From Guillardia theta CCMP2712 (lineage: Eukaryota > Cryptophyceae > Pyrenomonadales > Geminigeraceae), in the NCBI RefSeq assembly GCF_000315625.1, contig NW_005434618.1, positions 316,429-380,428 on the forward strand: a stretch of DNA of 64,000 nt, given 5' to 3'. A program made the translations under genes and the position numbers. This document shows positions 36,656-52,200 of this stretch, piece by piece. The notes beneath the pieces are model-generated. The model saw only the letters and a program-made list of their open reading frames with translations. It had not been told where the DNA came from and ran no database searches. Within the stretch, counting starts at the first letter, position 1, and every line of letters begins with the position of its first letter.

Positions 36656-37565
36656 TCGACATCTCGATCTTGAGCTCCTCCTTGTTGCAGCTGCTCGCCA
36701 TCAACGCTGCATTCGCGTTCCTGCTTCTGCTGTTCTCGTCCTTCATCCCTCTGAGGCAGCCCGATCTGCCCTATCACGGCCCCCTGCAGAATTCCATGAT
36801 AACCCGCTTTCACACGGCAGCCCGTGTGAAAGCTTAGTGAGATAGAGAAAAGGTTATTGAAACTCCTTGCCGAGCAACTGATATTGAAACACACGTCATC
36901 AAGATGATAACGTAGCTTGCAACCGTCGAACACCGTTCAACGGTTGCAAGCTCTTCAAGCTCTGAAACCTACCTGTGAGCTCCAACTTGACCGTCCTGTC
37001 AAAGACCTTCCCCACCCTCCGGGTCAGAGTTTCTTGATGTGCTTTTGCTTGCCGCTCAAGGTTGTTCCAGGGACACTGCGAAACGACAGTGCAAGCCCTG
37101 CACCAACTTGCAACGCACCTCCTCCTCATCCTCCCGCCTGTCTCCGCACCAGGGCCTCCGCCGTGGAGTCTATGCACACCAGCCCACTGCAAGTAAAGCC
37201 ATTAGGTTATGAGCTGAAGTCCAGCTGACTCATTGAGTCACTCAATGCAGCTTGTCAAAGGTTGCCAAAGCGCAACACTGAAACAAAGTTAAGCCAAGTT
37301 TACTTCCGAAGATACGGTCAGGCTGCTTGGCATCCCAGTCACAGGGTTTTAAATTGAGTCAAGTGTAAGTTGGGCCCGGCCCCGGCCCGACGGCCCGACA
37401 CCCGGCCGGGTCGAGTCACTGAGTCAAGTTCAAAGACTCGCACCGTGGCACTGAGAGCACAGTGACCGCCGTCCGATCCCCGGGCCCCGGCCCGGGACGG
37501 TAACCAGCCTCGGAACGTTACAAGCCGTTGTACCTTTCTTTCCGTTGATACCAACCGTTGCGTTT
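36656..37565. other. Intergenic with palindromes and a GC-rich patch
   Basis: Includes the perfect palindrome TGACTCATTGAGTCA near 37227, a related GAGTCACTGAGTCA near 37415, and a GC-rich run of CCGG/GGCC words (37370-37500). An inverted pair around CTTTCACACGG/CCGTGTGAAAG lies near 36808-36833. No gene is supported. Confidence 0.45.
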
Positions 37566-38025
37566 TTGAAGCTCTCTTCCATGCTCAAGCTTCTCCTCGC
37601 TCTCTTCCATGCACGAGCTTCTCCTCGCTCTCTTCCATGCACGAGCTTCTCCTCGCTCTCTTCCATGCTCAAGCTTCTCCTCGCTCTCTTCCATGCACAA
37701 GCTTCTCCTCGCTCTCTTCCATGCACAAGCTTCTCCTCGCTCTCTTCCATGCACAAGCTTCTCCTCGCTCTCTTCCATGCACAAGCTTCTCCTCGCTCTC
37801 TTCCATGCACAAGCTTCTCCTCGCTCTCTTCCATGCTCAAGCTTCTCCTCGCTCTCTTCCATGCACAAGCTTCTCCTCGCTCTCTTCCATGCACAAGCTT
37901 CTCCTCGCTCTCTTCCACGCACAAGCTTCTCCTCGCTCTCTTCCATGCACAAGCTTCTCCTCGCTCTCTTCCACGCACAAGCTTCTCCTCGCTCTCTTCC
38001 ATGCACAAGCTTCTCCTCGCTCGAT
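37566..38025. repeat. 28-bp minisatellite, about 16 copies
   Basis: The unit reads like CTTCTCCTCGCTCTCTTCC followed by ATGCACAAG, with variants ATGCTCAAG, ATGCACGAG and ACGCACAAG. As 28 is not a multiple of three and the unit has no stops in most frames, several overlapping frames on both strands stay open across it. It lies directly upstream of the SEL1 gene start. Confidence 0.9.
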
Positions 38026-38077
38026 TGTCTCGAGTATTTCATGAAATCTGCGTCAGCCTGATATTTCTTTGCTTCAG

Positions 38078-39918
38078 ATGAAAGTTGCTCTTTCCGACGT
38101 GACCAACGAAAGTTCACATGAAGTTCCTGCACAGACAGGTTCGAATACTTCCTCTGACTCCGATTGGTTTCCTCTATTGCTCAACTCATTTCTTGCTCAA
38201 AAGTGATTGTTGATGGCCTTTTTGAAAGGTGCAAAACATAGCGAGCTGAAGACAACCACCAAGTCATCGAAGACGAGAGTATCTAACCCAATAATCTCAA
38301 AAGAAGTAGTTGTTGGTCAGGATTGCCTCCCTTCAGGTATTCTATCAGCAATGAACTGAATTCCCCTGACTGCCTTACAGTTGGCTTGAGCGTCAGGGTC
38401 AGAGCAAGTCACAGCAAGCATCATATCCAGGAGACCGGCAATGGCATCGGAACCATCACGGAAGTTCTTGATGAGGGGAAGTCCTGCAAGGTGCGATGGG
38501 AGTACACGAAGAAGGAGGCAACGTACTGCACTGAGGCCAGCAACTCCCTCCTAGTGCGCGAGCGACCAACCGATCCTAACCATGGGCTGGGAGACGCCAC
38601 CATTGCAACTCCCTTCCTCACTCTCCATCAGCCCAGAGTCAGCGAGGAGGGAGCTGTCTGCATCAGCTCCGCTCCCACGCCCTGCGTCATCACAACGAAC
38701 CACATCACCAGCAGCAACCCGCCTGACAACGGGATCTCTCAGTTCAAGCTAGGCATGAACTACCTGCAAGGTAAGGGAGTGGAGATGGATGCGGCAAAGG
38801 CGGTGGCCTGCTTCTTCAAGGCTGGGGAGCTGGGAGAGAAGAACGCGTTGTTCAACCTCGGGGTCTGCTACAGTCAAGGCATCGGGGTCGAAGAAGACCT
38901 AGTGAAAGCCTTTGAAAACTTCAAGAAGTCTGCAGACCTCAAAGACATGAAGGCTGAGCTTCAAGTAGGTATCTGCTACATGGTGGGCAAGGGAACGGAG
39001 GTGGACGAGGAGCAGGCCGTGGCCTACTTCAGAAGAGCCGCTGAGCAGGGGGATGCCACCGCTCAGTACAACATGGGAGTGTGCAACGGGAAGGGACGAG
39101 GCGTGAAGAAGAGCCTGGAGGAGGCAGCTCGCTGGTACAGGAAGGCAGCGGAGCAAGGAGACAGCATGGCTCAGTTCAGGCTCGCTCTATGCCTGGCAAC
39201 GGGCAAGGGAGTGGCCAAGGACTTCCCAGAGGCCATCAGGTGGTACGAGAAGGCGGCGGAGCAGGAGCATGGGGGAGCTCTCTTCAACCTCGGGGTCTGC
39301 TATGCACAAGGGGATGGGGTTGAGCAGGACCACACCAAGGCCGTCTCCTACTACAGGAAGGCCGCTGACCTCGGGGTTGTGCATGCTCAGCACAACCTGG
39401 GGCTCTGCCTCCTCACTGGGCAGGGCGCGGAGCCGAGCCCCGAGGAGGCGCTACTTTGGTACCTGAAGGCTGCGAAGCAGGGAGACGCTAAGGCTCAGTT
39501 TGCCGCTGGCGTCTGCTATGAGAGCGGGCAGGGAGTGGACAAGGACGTTGACATGGCGATGTCGCTGTACGAGCAGGCGGTCAAGGCCGGGAACGCCAAG
39601 GCCATGGTGGCCCTGGGGCTCTGCTACAAGAACGGAGTCTGCGGGAAGCCGGAGAGAAGCAGGGCGACCTTGCTGTTCCAGCAGGCTGCGAAGTTGGGGA
39701 ACCACCGGGGGATGTTCCACCTGGGGATGAGCTACCTGAACGCGGAGGCGGCACCTGAAGGGAAAGAGGACGAGGGGAAGGCGATGGAGTGGCTGAGAGC
39801 AGCGGAGAAGAAGGTTGAGGACCCGGTCGCTTCCGCTGCTGCTGACGCATCAGCAGGGGAGCAAGGAGGCGACGAAGCAGCTCGAGGCGATGAAGCGCAG
39901 GGAGGAGGAGAAGCGTAG
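38078..39918 (+). CDS. SEL1-repeat protein with an N-terminal MIB/HERC2-like domain
   Basis: ATG 38078 follows a pyrimidine tract and CAG, so this Met could be internal to a spliced transcript. Short exons (38078-38140, about 38230-38336) join to a long exon from about 38382. Residues VGLSVRVRASHSKHHIQETG and GIGTITEVLDEGKSCKVRWE resemble the SH3-like MIB/HERC2 domain. From about 38740 there are about ten SEL1 repeats of 36 residues (for example AQYNMGVCNGKGRGVKKSLE, then EAARWYRKAAEQGD). SEL1 solenoids are protein-interaction scaffolds, and many MIB/HERC2-like domains occur in ubiquitin-pathway proteins; a specific role is not inferable. The acidic Ala/Gly-rich tail ends at the TAG at 39916-39918. 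Confidence 0.85.
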
Positions 39919-41039
39919 GAAGCGCCCGCGATCTCCCGAGATGTGCTGGAGGAGGGGAGGCGGTTCCGACCCGCTGACTTGCCTGCAGAGAGAGCAAGGA
40001 GGAGGTGCCAGCGGTTGGCCCGGCCTTCGTCGAGAGCTCACAGCTCTTCGAGGTTCTGCTCTACCTCTCCTCCTCCCATCCTCGGCCTGCTCTCCCTTCC
40101 TCCTGGCGCCAACCTGCTCTCCTCTCCTCTCCTCTCCTCTCCTCTCCTCTCCTCTCCTCTCCTCTCCTCTCCTCTCCTCTTCTCCTCCCACTTTCCATGG
40201 CTGAGTTGGTCGTAGCCGGCCCCAGACAAATGCTTCTCTCCTCCTCCAGTCGACAAGGGCGACTTTTCCTTCGCCTCTAGGATGAGCACAGCTCCTTGCG
40301 CTGGACCTCCGCCGCGGGTATGAGGAGAGAGGAGCGAGGAGGCGGAAGTCGAGCTGACGTGGGGGTGTAGGAGAGGAAAGGAGACACTCGCTCCTCTAAG
40401 AAGGCGAAACGCAAGCAGCCAGAGACTGAGGATCCAGAAACGTGAGTGAACTGCTGCTGCTGCTGCTGTTCCCCTCTCCCCATATCTTCATCCTTCGTCT
40501 CTACCGAGGACCGTAGCTGAAATCCCCTACAGCCCAGCTCGCATTCGATGCAGTGTCACTGCCCTGTTCAAGAAGAAGAGGAAGTGAAGGATGAGGTCTC
40601 AACTGACGGGAGGAACAGAAACGGGTAGGCAACGAGCGAGAGAGACTGACAAACTGACAAAATGAGAGCGGCAAATAAAATTTCTCTGCATTCCTCCTGC
40701 CTCCCTCCCTCCCTCCCTCCCTCCCTCTTCCTGACTCTTCCTCTCTCTGCCCATCCCAGCAGCTGAAACTTTGGTGGGATGCCGGAGCCCCAGTGTTTCC
40801 CACATGAGCTCCTGAAGGAGCTGAAGAGAACACGTGAGGAGTAGTGGGGAGCAAGGGGAAAGAAAGACAGGAAGAGCCTTGTGAAGACACAGAGAGGAAG
40901 GAGGACGAGTGGGTGGAGGGTGGAGGGAGGAGGGAGGAGGGAGGAGGGAGGAGGGAGGAGGGGGGAGGGGTGAGAGGGAGTAGGGAGGAGGGAGTTGGGA
41001 GAGGGAGGAGGGAGGAGGGGGGAAGGAGGAAAGGGATTC
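39919..41039. other. Intergenic or intronic, low complexity
   Basis: Contains a (TCCTC)n tract at about 40120-40182, a (CTCC)n tract near 40700-40735, and G/A-rich repeats of GGAGGGA at 40915-41030. Short frames such as DTASNASWAVGDFSYGPR on the minus strand near 40560-40505 might be 3' exons of the next gene, but this is not provable here. Confidence 0.35.
40120..40182. repeat. (TCCTC)n microsatellite
   Basis: A pure pentanucleotide run downstream of the SEL1 gene. Confidence 0.9.
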
Positions 41040-44491
<3,452 letters not shown>

Positions 44492-44983
44492 ACCGCCGCC
44501 TCCTCAGGTTGACTAGCAGAAAAAAAACTCTTCTTTTACATTTTTTTTTGTTCTCCTCCTTTTACAGTTGTTTTGTTTCCCCACATTTGTTTTTACATTC
44601 GAGAAGCATTCCCTGCGAAATGAAGAACGAGGAGGAAACGAGCGGGAATGGGAGGAGAAGAACCAGGAGAAAGATCAAAGCAGGAGGATTATGAGAGTGA
44701 AGTGCTGATTCATGGACGCAAAATGATAGCCCGGTTGATAGAAGGGAGGAGTGGGAGACAGAGTGCCATGTAGTTCTCAAGACATGATAATCAAGGCTGC
44801 ACAGAGTATTGATAAGGATAGGAGCCAGTGTGTATGAAAGATAAATACCTACAGCGTCAAATAGCACGAGGTCTTTTGATAGTCACCCGGGATGGGCGAG
44901 AGTTGTGAAATTCTTCCGTCTGCTTCCAATAATGCTTCCTCAGGGGCTGCTGACGGCTCGCGGACCAGGGGGGCAGCGAATGT
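44492..44983. other. Intergenic between divergent genes
   Basis: A/T-richer than the surroundings, with homopolymer A and T runs near 44519-44550. It probably holds the promoters of the unrecognised minus-strand gene and the RRM-CCCH gene. No ORF is convincing. Confidence 0.4.
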
Positions 44984-46010
44984 ATGAATCCTTCCTTCTT
45001 CAACCGGAGAAAGAGAGACGCAGAGCAAGAGAAGCTCAAGAAGAAATGGCAGATCGATGAGGACAGCGATGAGGAAGACTCCCTGGACCCGTCGGAAACC
45101 CTCACGTGCTGTACCTGCCGAGGAGAACCTGACCTGCGGTGCAACGACTGTTGCTCCTACTTCTGTTCGCAGCACTTCGTGGAGAGTCACCCGCTGGACG
45201 TGGACGATGGAGGGAGGGAGGTTGAGTCGGTCAAGAGCAAGCACAGGTTCCGTGTCCTCGTGGGAGTGCTCGAGAGCAAGTTCGACGACATGCCTGTTGG
45301 GTGGAGGGTGGATGACGAGCTTTCCCGGTTTGAGCAAGCGAAGCTAAGGGCGGAAAGGAAGAGGAAGCGAGAGGAGGAGGAGGAGGAGGAGGAGAGGAAG
45401 AAAAGGAGGAGGAGGAGGAGGAGAAGAGGAAGGAGGAGGAGGAGGAGGAGAGGCGGAGGCAAGAGGAGGAAGAAAGCAGAAGCAGGCCACCGCGAGCAAT
45501 TCTCAGTCTGAACTCGATCAGCTGGACAGCATGAGGGACCCTGACGATATCTTCAGGGTGGTGATAGTAGCCAACATCTCCTTCGAGGTAGGAGAGGAGG
45601 AGGTTCGAACCTTCCTCGCCAGAGCTGGCAACATCACCGACTTTCAGTTCATCAAGCACGGCGACGCCGCCAAGAAGCCCAACATGCTCCACAACGGCTC
45701 TGCTCGTGTCCAGTTCGAGTCCGTCAAGGGCGCTGCCTGCGCGCTGGGCCTGCACGGGCTTGACTTGCATGGGCGCCCGCTGCGGGTGCTGACCGTCGGG
45801 CAGTCGATGAACGGGGGAGGCGGCTCGTCGTCGCGGTCGGTCCCGTACAAGGTGAAGATGTGCCAGCACTTGCTCAACGGCCAGTGCCGCAAGGGCACGA
45901 GCTGCAGCTTCGCACATCATCCGCAGGAGCTGCCGGGAGGAGGGAAAGTTCATGTGCCTCCGAGCGCGCCGGGACAGAAGCACGGGGTTGACGGAGGCTT
46001 CCGATGGTGA
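44984..46010 (+). CDS. RNA-binding protein with B-box-like zinc finger, RRM and CCCH finger
   Basis: ATG 44984 opens a frame with CCTCRGEPDLRCNDCCSYFC followed by SQHFVESH, a B-box-like zinc module, then a Lys/Arg/Glu-rich stretch ending in GA repeats (45370-45490). A second frame from 45531 (open back to about 45470) has an RRM (VVIVANISFEVGEEEVRTFL as RNP2 region, GSARVQFESVKGAACAL as RNP1 region) and a C-x8-C-x5-C-x3-H finger (CQHLLNGQCRKGTSCSFAHH). The two frames are offset by one base within or just after the GA repeat, so either an unrecognised intron or an indel joins them; they may also be two genes. An RNA-processing role in the nucleus is inferred from the RRM-CCCH pairing. The stop is at 46008-46010. 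Confidence 0.68.
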
Positions 46011-46223
46011 GCGAGGGGAGGGAGGAGGGATGGTGAGGTCCAATTAAAAGTCGTGATGTCGTTCTTGCAGGTCGTGAAGGATGCGGGGGGAGGATGAGGA
46101 GGAGGAGGAGGGAGGGGGGCGGGGGGGGGGGAGGAGGTGGGGGCGGGGCTACACTGAAGGAGAGCAGGAGGGGGGGAAGGCAGGTGTGTAAAACCGTATC
46201 TGATTTAATATACAAGTTGGGAG

Positions 46224-49200
46224 TTACAAACGGAAAGTCTCGACGTGGACGCTGAAGCCATTCTCGCTGCAGGAGGAAATAAGAGAGAGGAGGTGCAGGA
46301 GGAAATAAGAGAGAGGAGGTGGCGATGACAGGAGAAGAAAGGAGGAGGAGAGAAAGCAGAGAAGGGCGAGGACGGGGGCGAGGACGGAAGGCAGATATTG
46401 AACAAGGATGGGAAGGAGAGGGAGGGAGAGGAGGGAGGGATAGAAGAGGAGAGGGAGGTGGTCATAAGGCTGGGAGGTTGAGACGACATGCTGACCTTGC
46501 GCGAGCTGAGGCCTCTCGAGTAAGACCAGTGGGCCGCAGAGAAGAGCCTGAGAGACAATGAGCGAGACGAGGAGAGAGGTAGAGAGACGAGGAGAGAGGT
46601 AGAGAGACGAGCAGAGAGGTAGAGAGACGAGGAGAGAGGTAGAGAGACGAGGAGAGAGGTAGAGAGACGAGGAGAGAGGTAGAGAGACGAGGAGAGAGGT
46701 AGAGAGACGAGAAGAGAGGTAGAGAGACGAGAAGAGAGGTAGAGAGACGAGGAGAGAGGTAGAGAGACGAGGAGAGAGGTAGAGAGACGAGGAGAGAGGT
46801 AGAGAGGGATGTTGAGCATAGTTCTTACCGCCTTGTCTCCCATACTTTCCTGAGCAGCGATGCGGATGAGCTCGGAGAGCTGAGGTCTGAGAGATGTCAG
46901 GAGGAGGCGAGGAGAGCGTCGGGTGCGATTGACCTGCCGAGGGTGAAGGGGATCTTGACAAGCTGATAAGAAGCTGCGAGTGAGAGACGATGAACAAGAC
47001 AAGGAGAGACGAGAGACAAGAAGCTGGAGGGAGGGAAGGGGGGAGGGATGGAGGGAGAGAGGGAGGAGAGAAGAGGCGAGAACAGGAAAAGCGAGAGAGA
47101 GGGAGAAGAACTATGGGAAGGAGGGAGACGAGAGGAGGTAGGGAGAGGATGAGCAGGAGCGGAAAAGGGAAGGAAAAGAGGGAGAGTAGGAATGAGAGCA
47201 GTATACCACTTGCGACTTTTGCGTGACATAGAGGTGTAGCTTCAGCTGAAAGTCCGTGCTGATGCGAAAGTTACACAACAAACAGGAGACAGAGGCGGAA
47301 GGAGGAGCTGCAGGAGCAGGAGCAGATGTAGGAGCCGAGGAGGGAGCAGGACCAGCACCAGAGAAGGAGCAGAGGAGGAGGAGAGAGGAGGAGGAGAGAG
47401 GAGAAGTGGGAGCAAGAGAAAGGGTTGACCTCACCTCATCATCTGTGTCTGCATGAACGCATGCTCGAGCAACTCCTGTAGGTTCCCCTCGTCAGCTCCT
47501 CCCACTCCCCGTCAGCTCACCTGAAACCACAGCAGGTGCGCGGAAGATTGAACGATCCAGATCAGACGCAGGGACCTGGGGGAGGAAGGGAGGGAAGGAA
47601 GGAGAGGGAGAGGGAGGGAGGGAGGGAGGGAAGGAGGTGGGGGACGGGGACGGGGACGGGGAGGGAGGGAGGGAGGGAGGGAGGGAGGGAGGGAGTTTGC
47701 ATAGGCAGAGAGGAGGAGGAGAAGAGAGGAGAGGAGAGGTAGAGGCAGAGGAGGAGAGTGAAGGAGCATGTCATGCCAAGAGGATAGGAAGGCAATCTCA
47801 ATCACCTCAATGCTGGCAGCTCAGACTTCCTTCTCTCCGGACTCAACGCCATCTCCTGCAGGCACGTCAGAGGAGAGGAGAGGAGAGGAGAGGAGAGGAG
47901 AGGAGAGGAGAGGAGAGGAGAGGAGAGGAGAGGAGAGGAGAGGATAGCACATAGACAATGACACAACAGGAAGGGCAGGTCGTGTAATCCTCACCAGCAC
48001 GGGCATCATCGGAGTGATTCCAATGCCTCCCGCGATCATCAAGACCTTCAGCACTCTCATGACCTGTCCTCCTATCCTTTCCTTCCCTTCCCTTCCCTCC
48101 CCTTTCCTTCCCTTCCCTCCCCTTCCCTTCCCTTCCCTCGTTTCCCCCCCTCCCTCCCCCTGCCTCTTCTTATTCTCCTCACATGTTGAAACTCCGCAAG
48201 CTTCAAGCTCATGTGACCTGTAGCTTCGTTATCACACGTCTCACTTGTACAGGATGATGGAGATGGCAGTGATGATGATGATGGCGAATGATGGTGATGT
48301 AGCAAGACAATCTGGTTGATCATGACAGCAAGCACTCACCGTACGGTCCCTCCAGTCTCACTCGAATGTCTGAACCCTGACAAACACAAGTCCAATCAGC
48401 ATCCCGTCCTGCCCTCCTCCTCTTCTACTCCCAGCTTCTCCTCCCTCCCCGAGATCGTCTCGTTCACCTTGTTCTTGGCAGCTTCCAGAAGCCTCTGAGT
48501 CCATGTCTTGGGACCCATGCTCTGACAAAGAGTTTCAGGATGCGACGAGGCAGAGCAGCGAGAAGAAAGGAAGGGGAAGTAGGAGCAGAGGAGAGGGAGT
48601 GACAAGACAGAGCGAGAGGCAGCGGAGAGAAGGGAGAGGGGAAGAGAAGAAAGAAGGAGGAGGGCAAGAGAAGTAAGGAAAGGTACGCGGATGAGGGTAG
48701 AGAAGAACAAGGTAGAAGGAGGAAAGGACGAAGGGAGTGAAGTATAGGCAGATCAATCACCTTGATATGCACTTGGATGCCCACAGGCTTAGAACCGAGG
48801 TCCTGAGACAGAGTGAGTGGAGCAGAGAACAAGGCAAGGACAACAGGCGGAGGAGAGGAGAGGAGAGGAGAGGAGAAGAGGGGAGAGGAGAGGGGAGGGG
48901 AGGGGAGGGAAGGCGAGGAGAGGCAGTCTGTGCTCCGTGCTTACCATCCCTTCCAACGTTCCGTCCGCCATCTGAAGAACACAGAAAGACAAGGTTGAGT
49001 AAGATGTAGGGAAGTAGAAGGACAAGGTGAAAAAGGATCAGACGTAGCACAAAGCACAAGGAGAACGCAGTGGTGGTGGTGGTAATGGTGCAGGAGGAGC
49101 AGGAGAGGAGAGCGACAGAGCTCCATGTGGGAAAGAAGGACTTGCCTGCGACATCTCCTGCTCCTTTGATCGCTCGCGCAGGAAGCTAGAGGAACGTGTG

Positions 49201-52200
49201 AGAAACATGCTTGAGGAGGAGCAAGGGAGATACCCCGACACTGAGAAGGGATGGAGTGCAGAAGGGTTGGCTGCAACAAGAAGCAGAGAGCAAGAGGTGA
49301 GTCGAGATGATCTCCTCGACTCTCTGCACCTGAGATGTCCGAGCAGGCGATGCTGACGAACGACCCGATGGCCCGCGCTCCCCTGCACCAAGACATCAAG
49401 AGGAGAGAAGCAGAAGGAGAAGGAGCCGGACGATAAAGGTGACAAGCGCTTGAGCGAAGGAAGAGGACAGGGAGGATGGGAGGCGAGGGGCGGGGAGCAA
49501 GAGGAGGAGGAGGAAGCCGGGGAGTCTGGGAGATAGGCCGAGATATGCATCAAGGCAAGAGAACAAGACAAGAAAGAAAGCAAGGACGATATGCCTTACT
49601 TGTTCCACAGTCTTTCTGCAACGGCGGGACAGACGATTTTGAGATTGACGACGTCTTCGTCGTATACCTAGAGATAAACGATGAGAGGGATGATGAAGAC
49701 ACGGCAGGTGAAGCCAAGAGGAAGCGAGAGAGTGTGACAGGGAGGAAGACGAAGGGAAGGGGGGGTGGAGGGAGGGGCAGAGGAAGAGACAGAGGAGGGA
49801 GAGAAGCGGAGGGAGACGGCAACAGACAAGAGCATGTCAGTTCATCTTCTCCGAGCCCTCACCTTCACTTCCTGCACCTTCACGTTGATCATCCACTGGT
49901 ACATCCTGCTCACGGCAAGTCAGAAGCAGGGAGAGGGACGGGGCGATGATGCCTCAGCAGGAAGTCGAAGACGAACAGAGCCAAAGGAGGGATGAGATGT
50001 ACTACAGTGTCGGTAGCATGCAGCACTGCAAGGACCAGCACCTGCTCCCCCCTTGTCATCTCCTGCTCCTCCTTTCCTCCCCCTCCCCCTGCCCGGCCTC
50101 TTCTGGATTATCTCTATCTCTTCTTCTTTCTTGTCTTCCTCCATTTTCCTCTCGCAACGTCCTCAAGCTGTTGTCCTCCTCCTCCCTCATTCTCTTCCTC
50201 CTGCTCCTGATTCTCACCGGGAAGGCGAGCAAGTGAACGGCCATGAAGAGGTCGTACGCTGACCTCCTGACAGGCTCGAGCGCGAACAGAACAATGAGCA
50301 GCATGCCGATCTGCAAGACGTCAGCTGAGAGTCTACGAGCAGACCAAACCTACCCCAGCAAGCATTCCGAACAAGTTGCCAAAGCCTGCGAAACAATGAG
50401 TAAGAGAATCGTGAGGATATGACTGGGAGAGGCAAGCCGAGAAGAGGAGAGGAGAAGAGAGAAGGTAAGCCGAGAAGAGGAGAGGAGAGGAGAGGAGAGG
50501 CAAGCCGAGAAGAGGAGAGGAGAGGAGAGGAGAGGAGAGGAGAGGAGAGGAGAGGAGAGGAGAGGAGAGGAGAGGAGAGGAGAGGCAAGCCGAGAAGAGG
50601 AGAGGAGAGGAGAGGAGAGGAGAGGAGAGGAGAGGAGAGGAGAGGAGAGGAGAGGAGAGGAGATAACACAAGACAGCAGAAGCTAGAAATAGAAGGAAGC
50701 GCATTACCCCACAACGTGTCTGTGACAGTGAACATCTGCAGGAAGCCGTACTGCTCGACGCGTCAGCTCTCGCTCAAGTCAACAGAATGCCGGGACTCAC
50801 TTGCGCGGACATCAAGATCAGATGGATGATCATCACGACGAACGTCACTCGCGAGACAATACGATGATACTTGATCAGCCGCTCGAAGGAGATTCCTGCA
50901 GTACAGCTCAATATTGCCCCCCTCTACAGTCCCCTCCTCCTCTTCAATCTCCTCGTCTTGCCTCGCTCTCACCGATCAAGGAAGGCCACAGAGAGTGTCG
51001 AGTCGGCAAGAACAAGGTGAGGGCAAGGTTGTACTGCAGCAGGCGACCAAACGCCCTGGCGACCGTCTCAGCGGTCGCACGGGAGAAGAGAGGTGGAGCT
51101 GAGAAAGAAGGAAGAATAGGACGAGGAGGACAGGTGGATGATAGGAGGAGGGGTAGCTGGGGAGGGGGGCGGTATTGAGCTGTACTGCAGGAATCTCCTT
51201 CGAGCGGATGATAGAGTATGATCGTCTGGAGCCGTGCGGGAAGAAGAGAGGAACGACCAGCCACCACGGGCATCGGAGGGATGCACGTGGTCTTNNNNNN
51301 NNNNNNNNNNNNNNNNNNNNNNNNNNNNNNNNNNNNNNNNNNNNNNNNNNNNNNNNNNNNNNNNNNNNNNNNNNNNNNNNNNNNNNNNNNNNNNCAAAGG
51401 AGGCGGAGGCGGAGGAGGAGGAGGCAGAGGCGGAGGCGGAGGAGGAGGAGGAGGAGGCGGAGGCGAAGAACGAGGAGGAGAATCAGGAACGAGGACGAGC
51501 AGGTTACAACAAGCACACCTGAGAGGCCATCAGCAGAAGGTAGGTCAGCATTTCTCCCCATGTCATCTCTGCAGCAGAGTCAGACCCTTCAGTTCCTCAC
51601 AGCAGCAACGAGACCGATGAAGGATTGTGCGACGTCCATGGTAGCCAGCCTGACCCAGAAGCCCGGAGAAGCTGTAAAGCCGCTCAACGACACCAGTGGT
51701 AAGAGTCTCTACACTCACTCAGCGACTCTGAGTGATACCACTCGGGAAGACCCAGCTCCTGCTCCCGTCAAGTCACCATCACGATAGCACCATCGCCACC
51801 GCCACCCGCATCTTCCGCTTCCTCCTCCTCCTCATCATCATTGCATCATCGCCGCCGCCACCACCAACAACATCCTCACCAACCGCGTCATCATCACCAT
51901 CATCCTCACCAACCGCGTCATCATCACCATCATCCTTCTCACCAACACAACCATCACCACCACCATTCCTACCTTGGAGAAGAGCTTTCGATGCATGAAG
52001 CCGCCGAACTTCCCAGGGCCATTGGTAAGATGGGACAGGATCGCTCCGATCACCTACAGCTCATGAGCATCTTCCTTCTCCTCCCAGCAGCATCACGATC
52101 AGCAGGATCGGCCCGTAGAACACCAGCGGGCCGACGACCCACTTGCTCTGATTCAACCTACAACCCCATCAGCTCCATCTAGCCCCAGACAGCAACAGCC

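Noticed and set aside
37227-37425. TGACTCA palindromes as AP-1-type regulatory sites
   Set aside because: No nearby gene start clearly uses them, and bZIP target rules are unknown for this organism; kept only as a sequence note.
37430-38132. Minus-strand protein of Arg/Glu repeats
   Set aside because: The open frames are a consequence of a stop-free 28-bp repeat and are open in several frames at once; no splice or domain evidence.
38130-38160. tRNA candidate from a GGTTCGAAT word
   Set aside because: No matching acceptor, D or anticodon stems around it.
46205-47002. Long Ser/Leu-rich minus-strand ORFs across the 20-bp repeat
   Set aside because: The repeat is free of stops in these frames; only the last residues (ENGFSVHVETFRL) are credible as an exon of the Reeler-NOX gene.
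50333-50735. Ser/Leu-rich ORFs over the GGAGA tract
   Set aside because: Pure translations of a pentanucleotide microsatellite within an intron.
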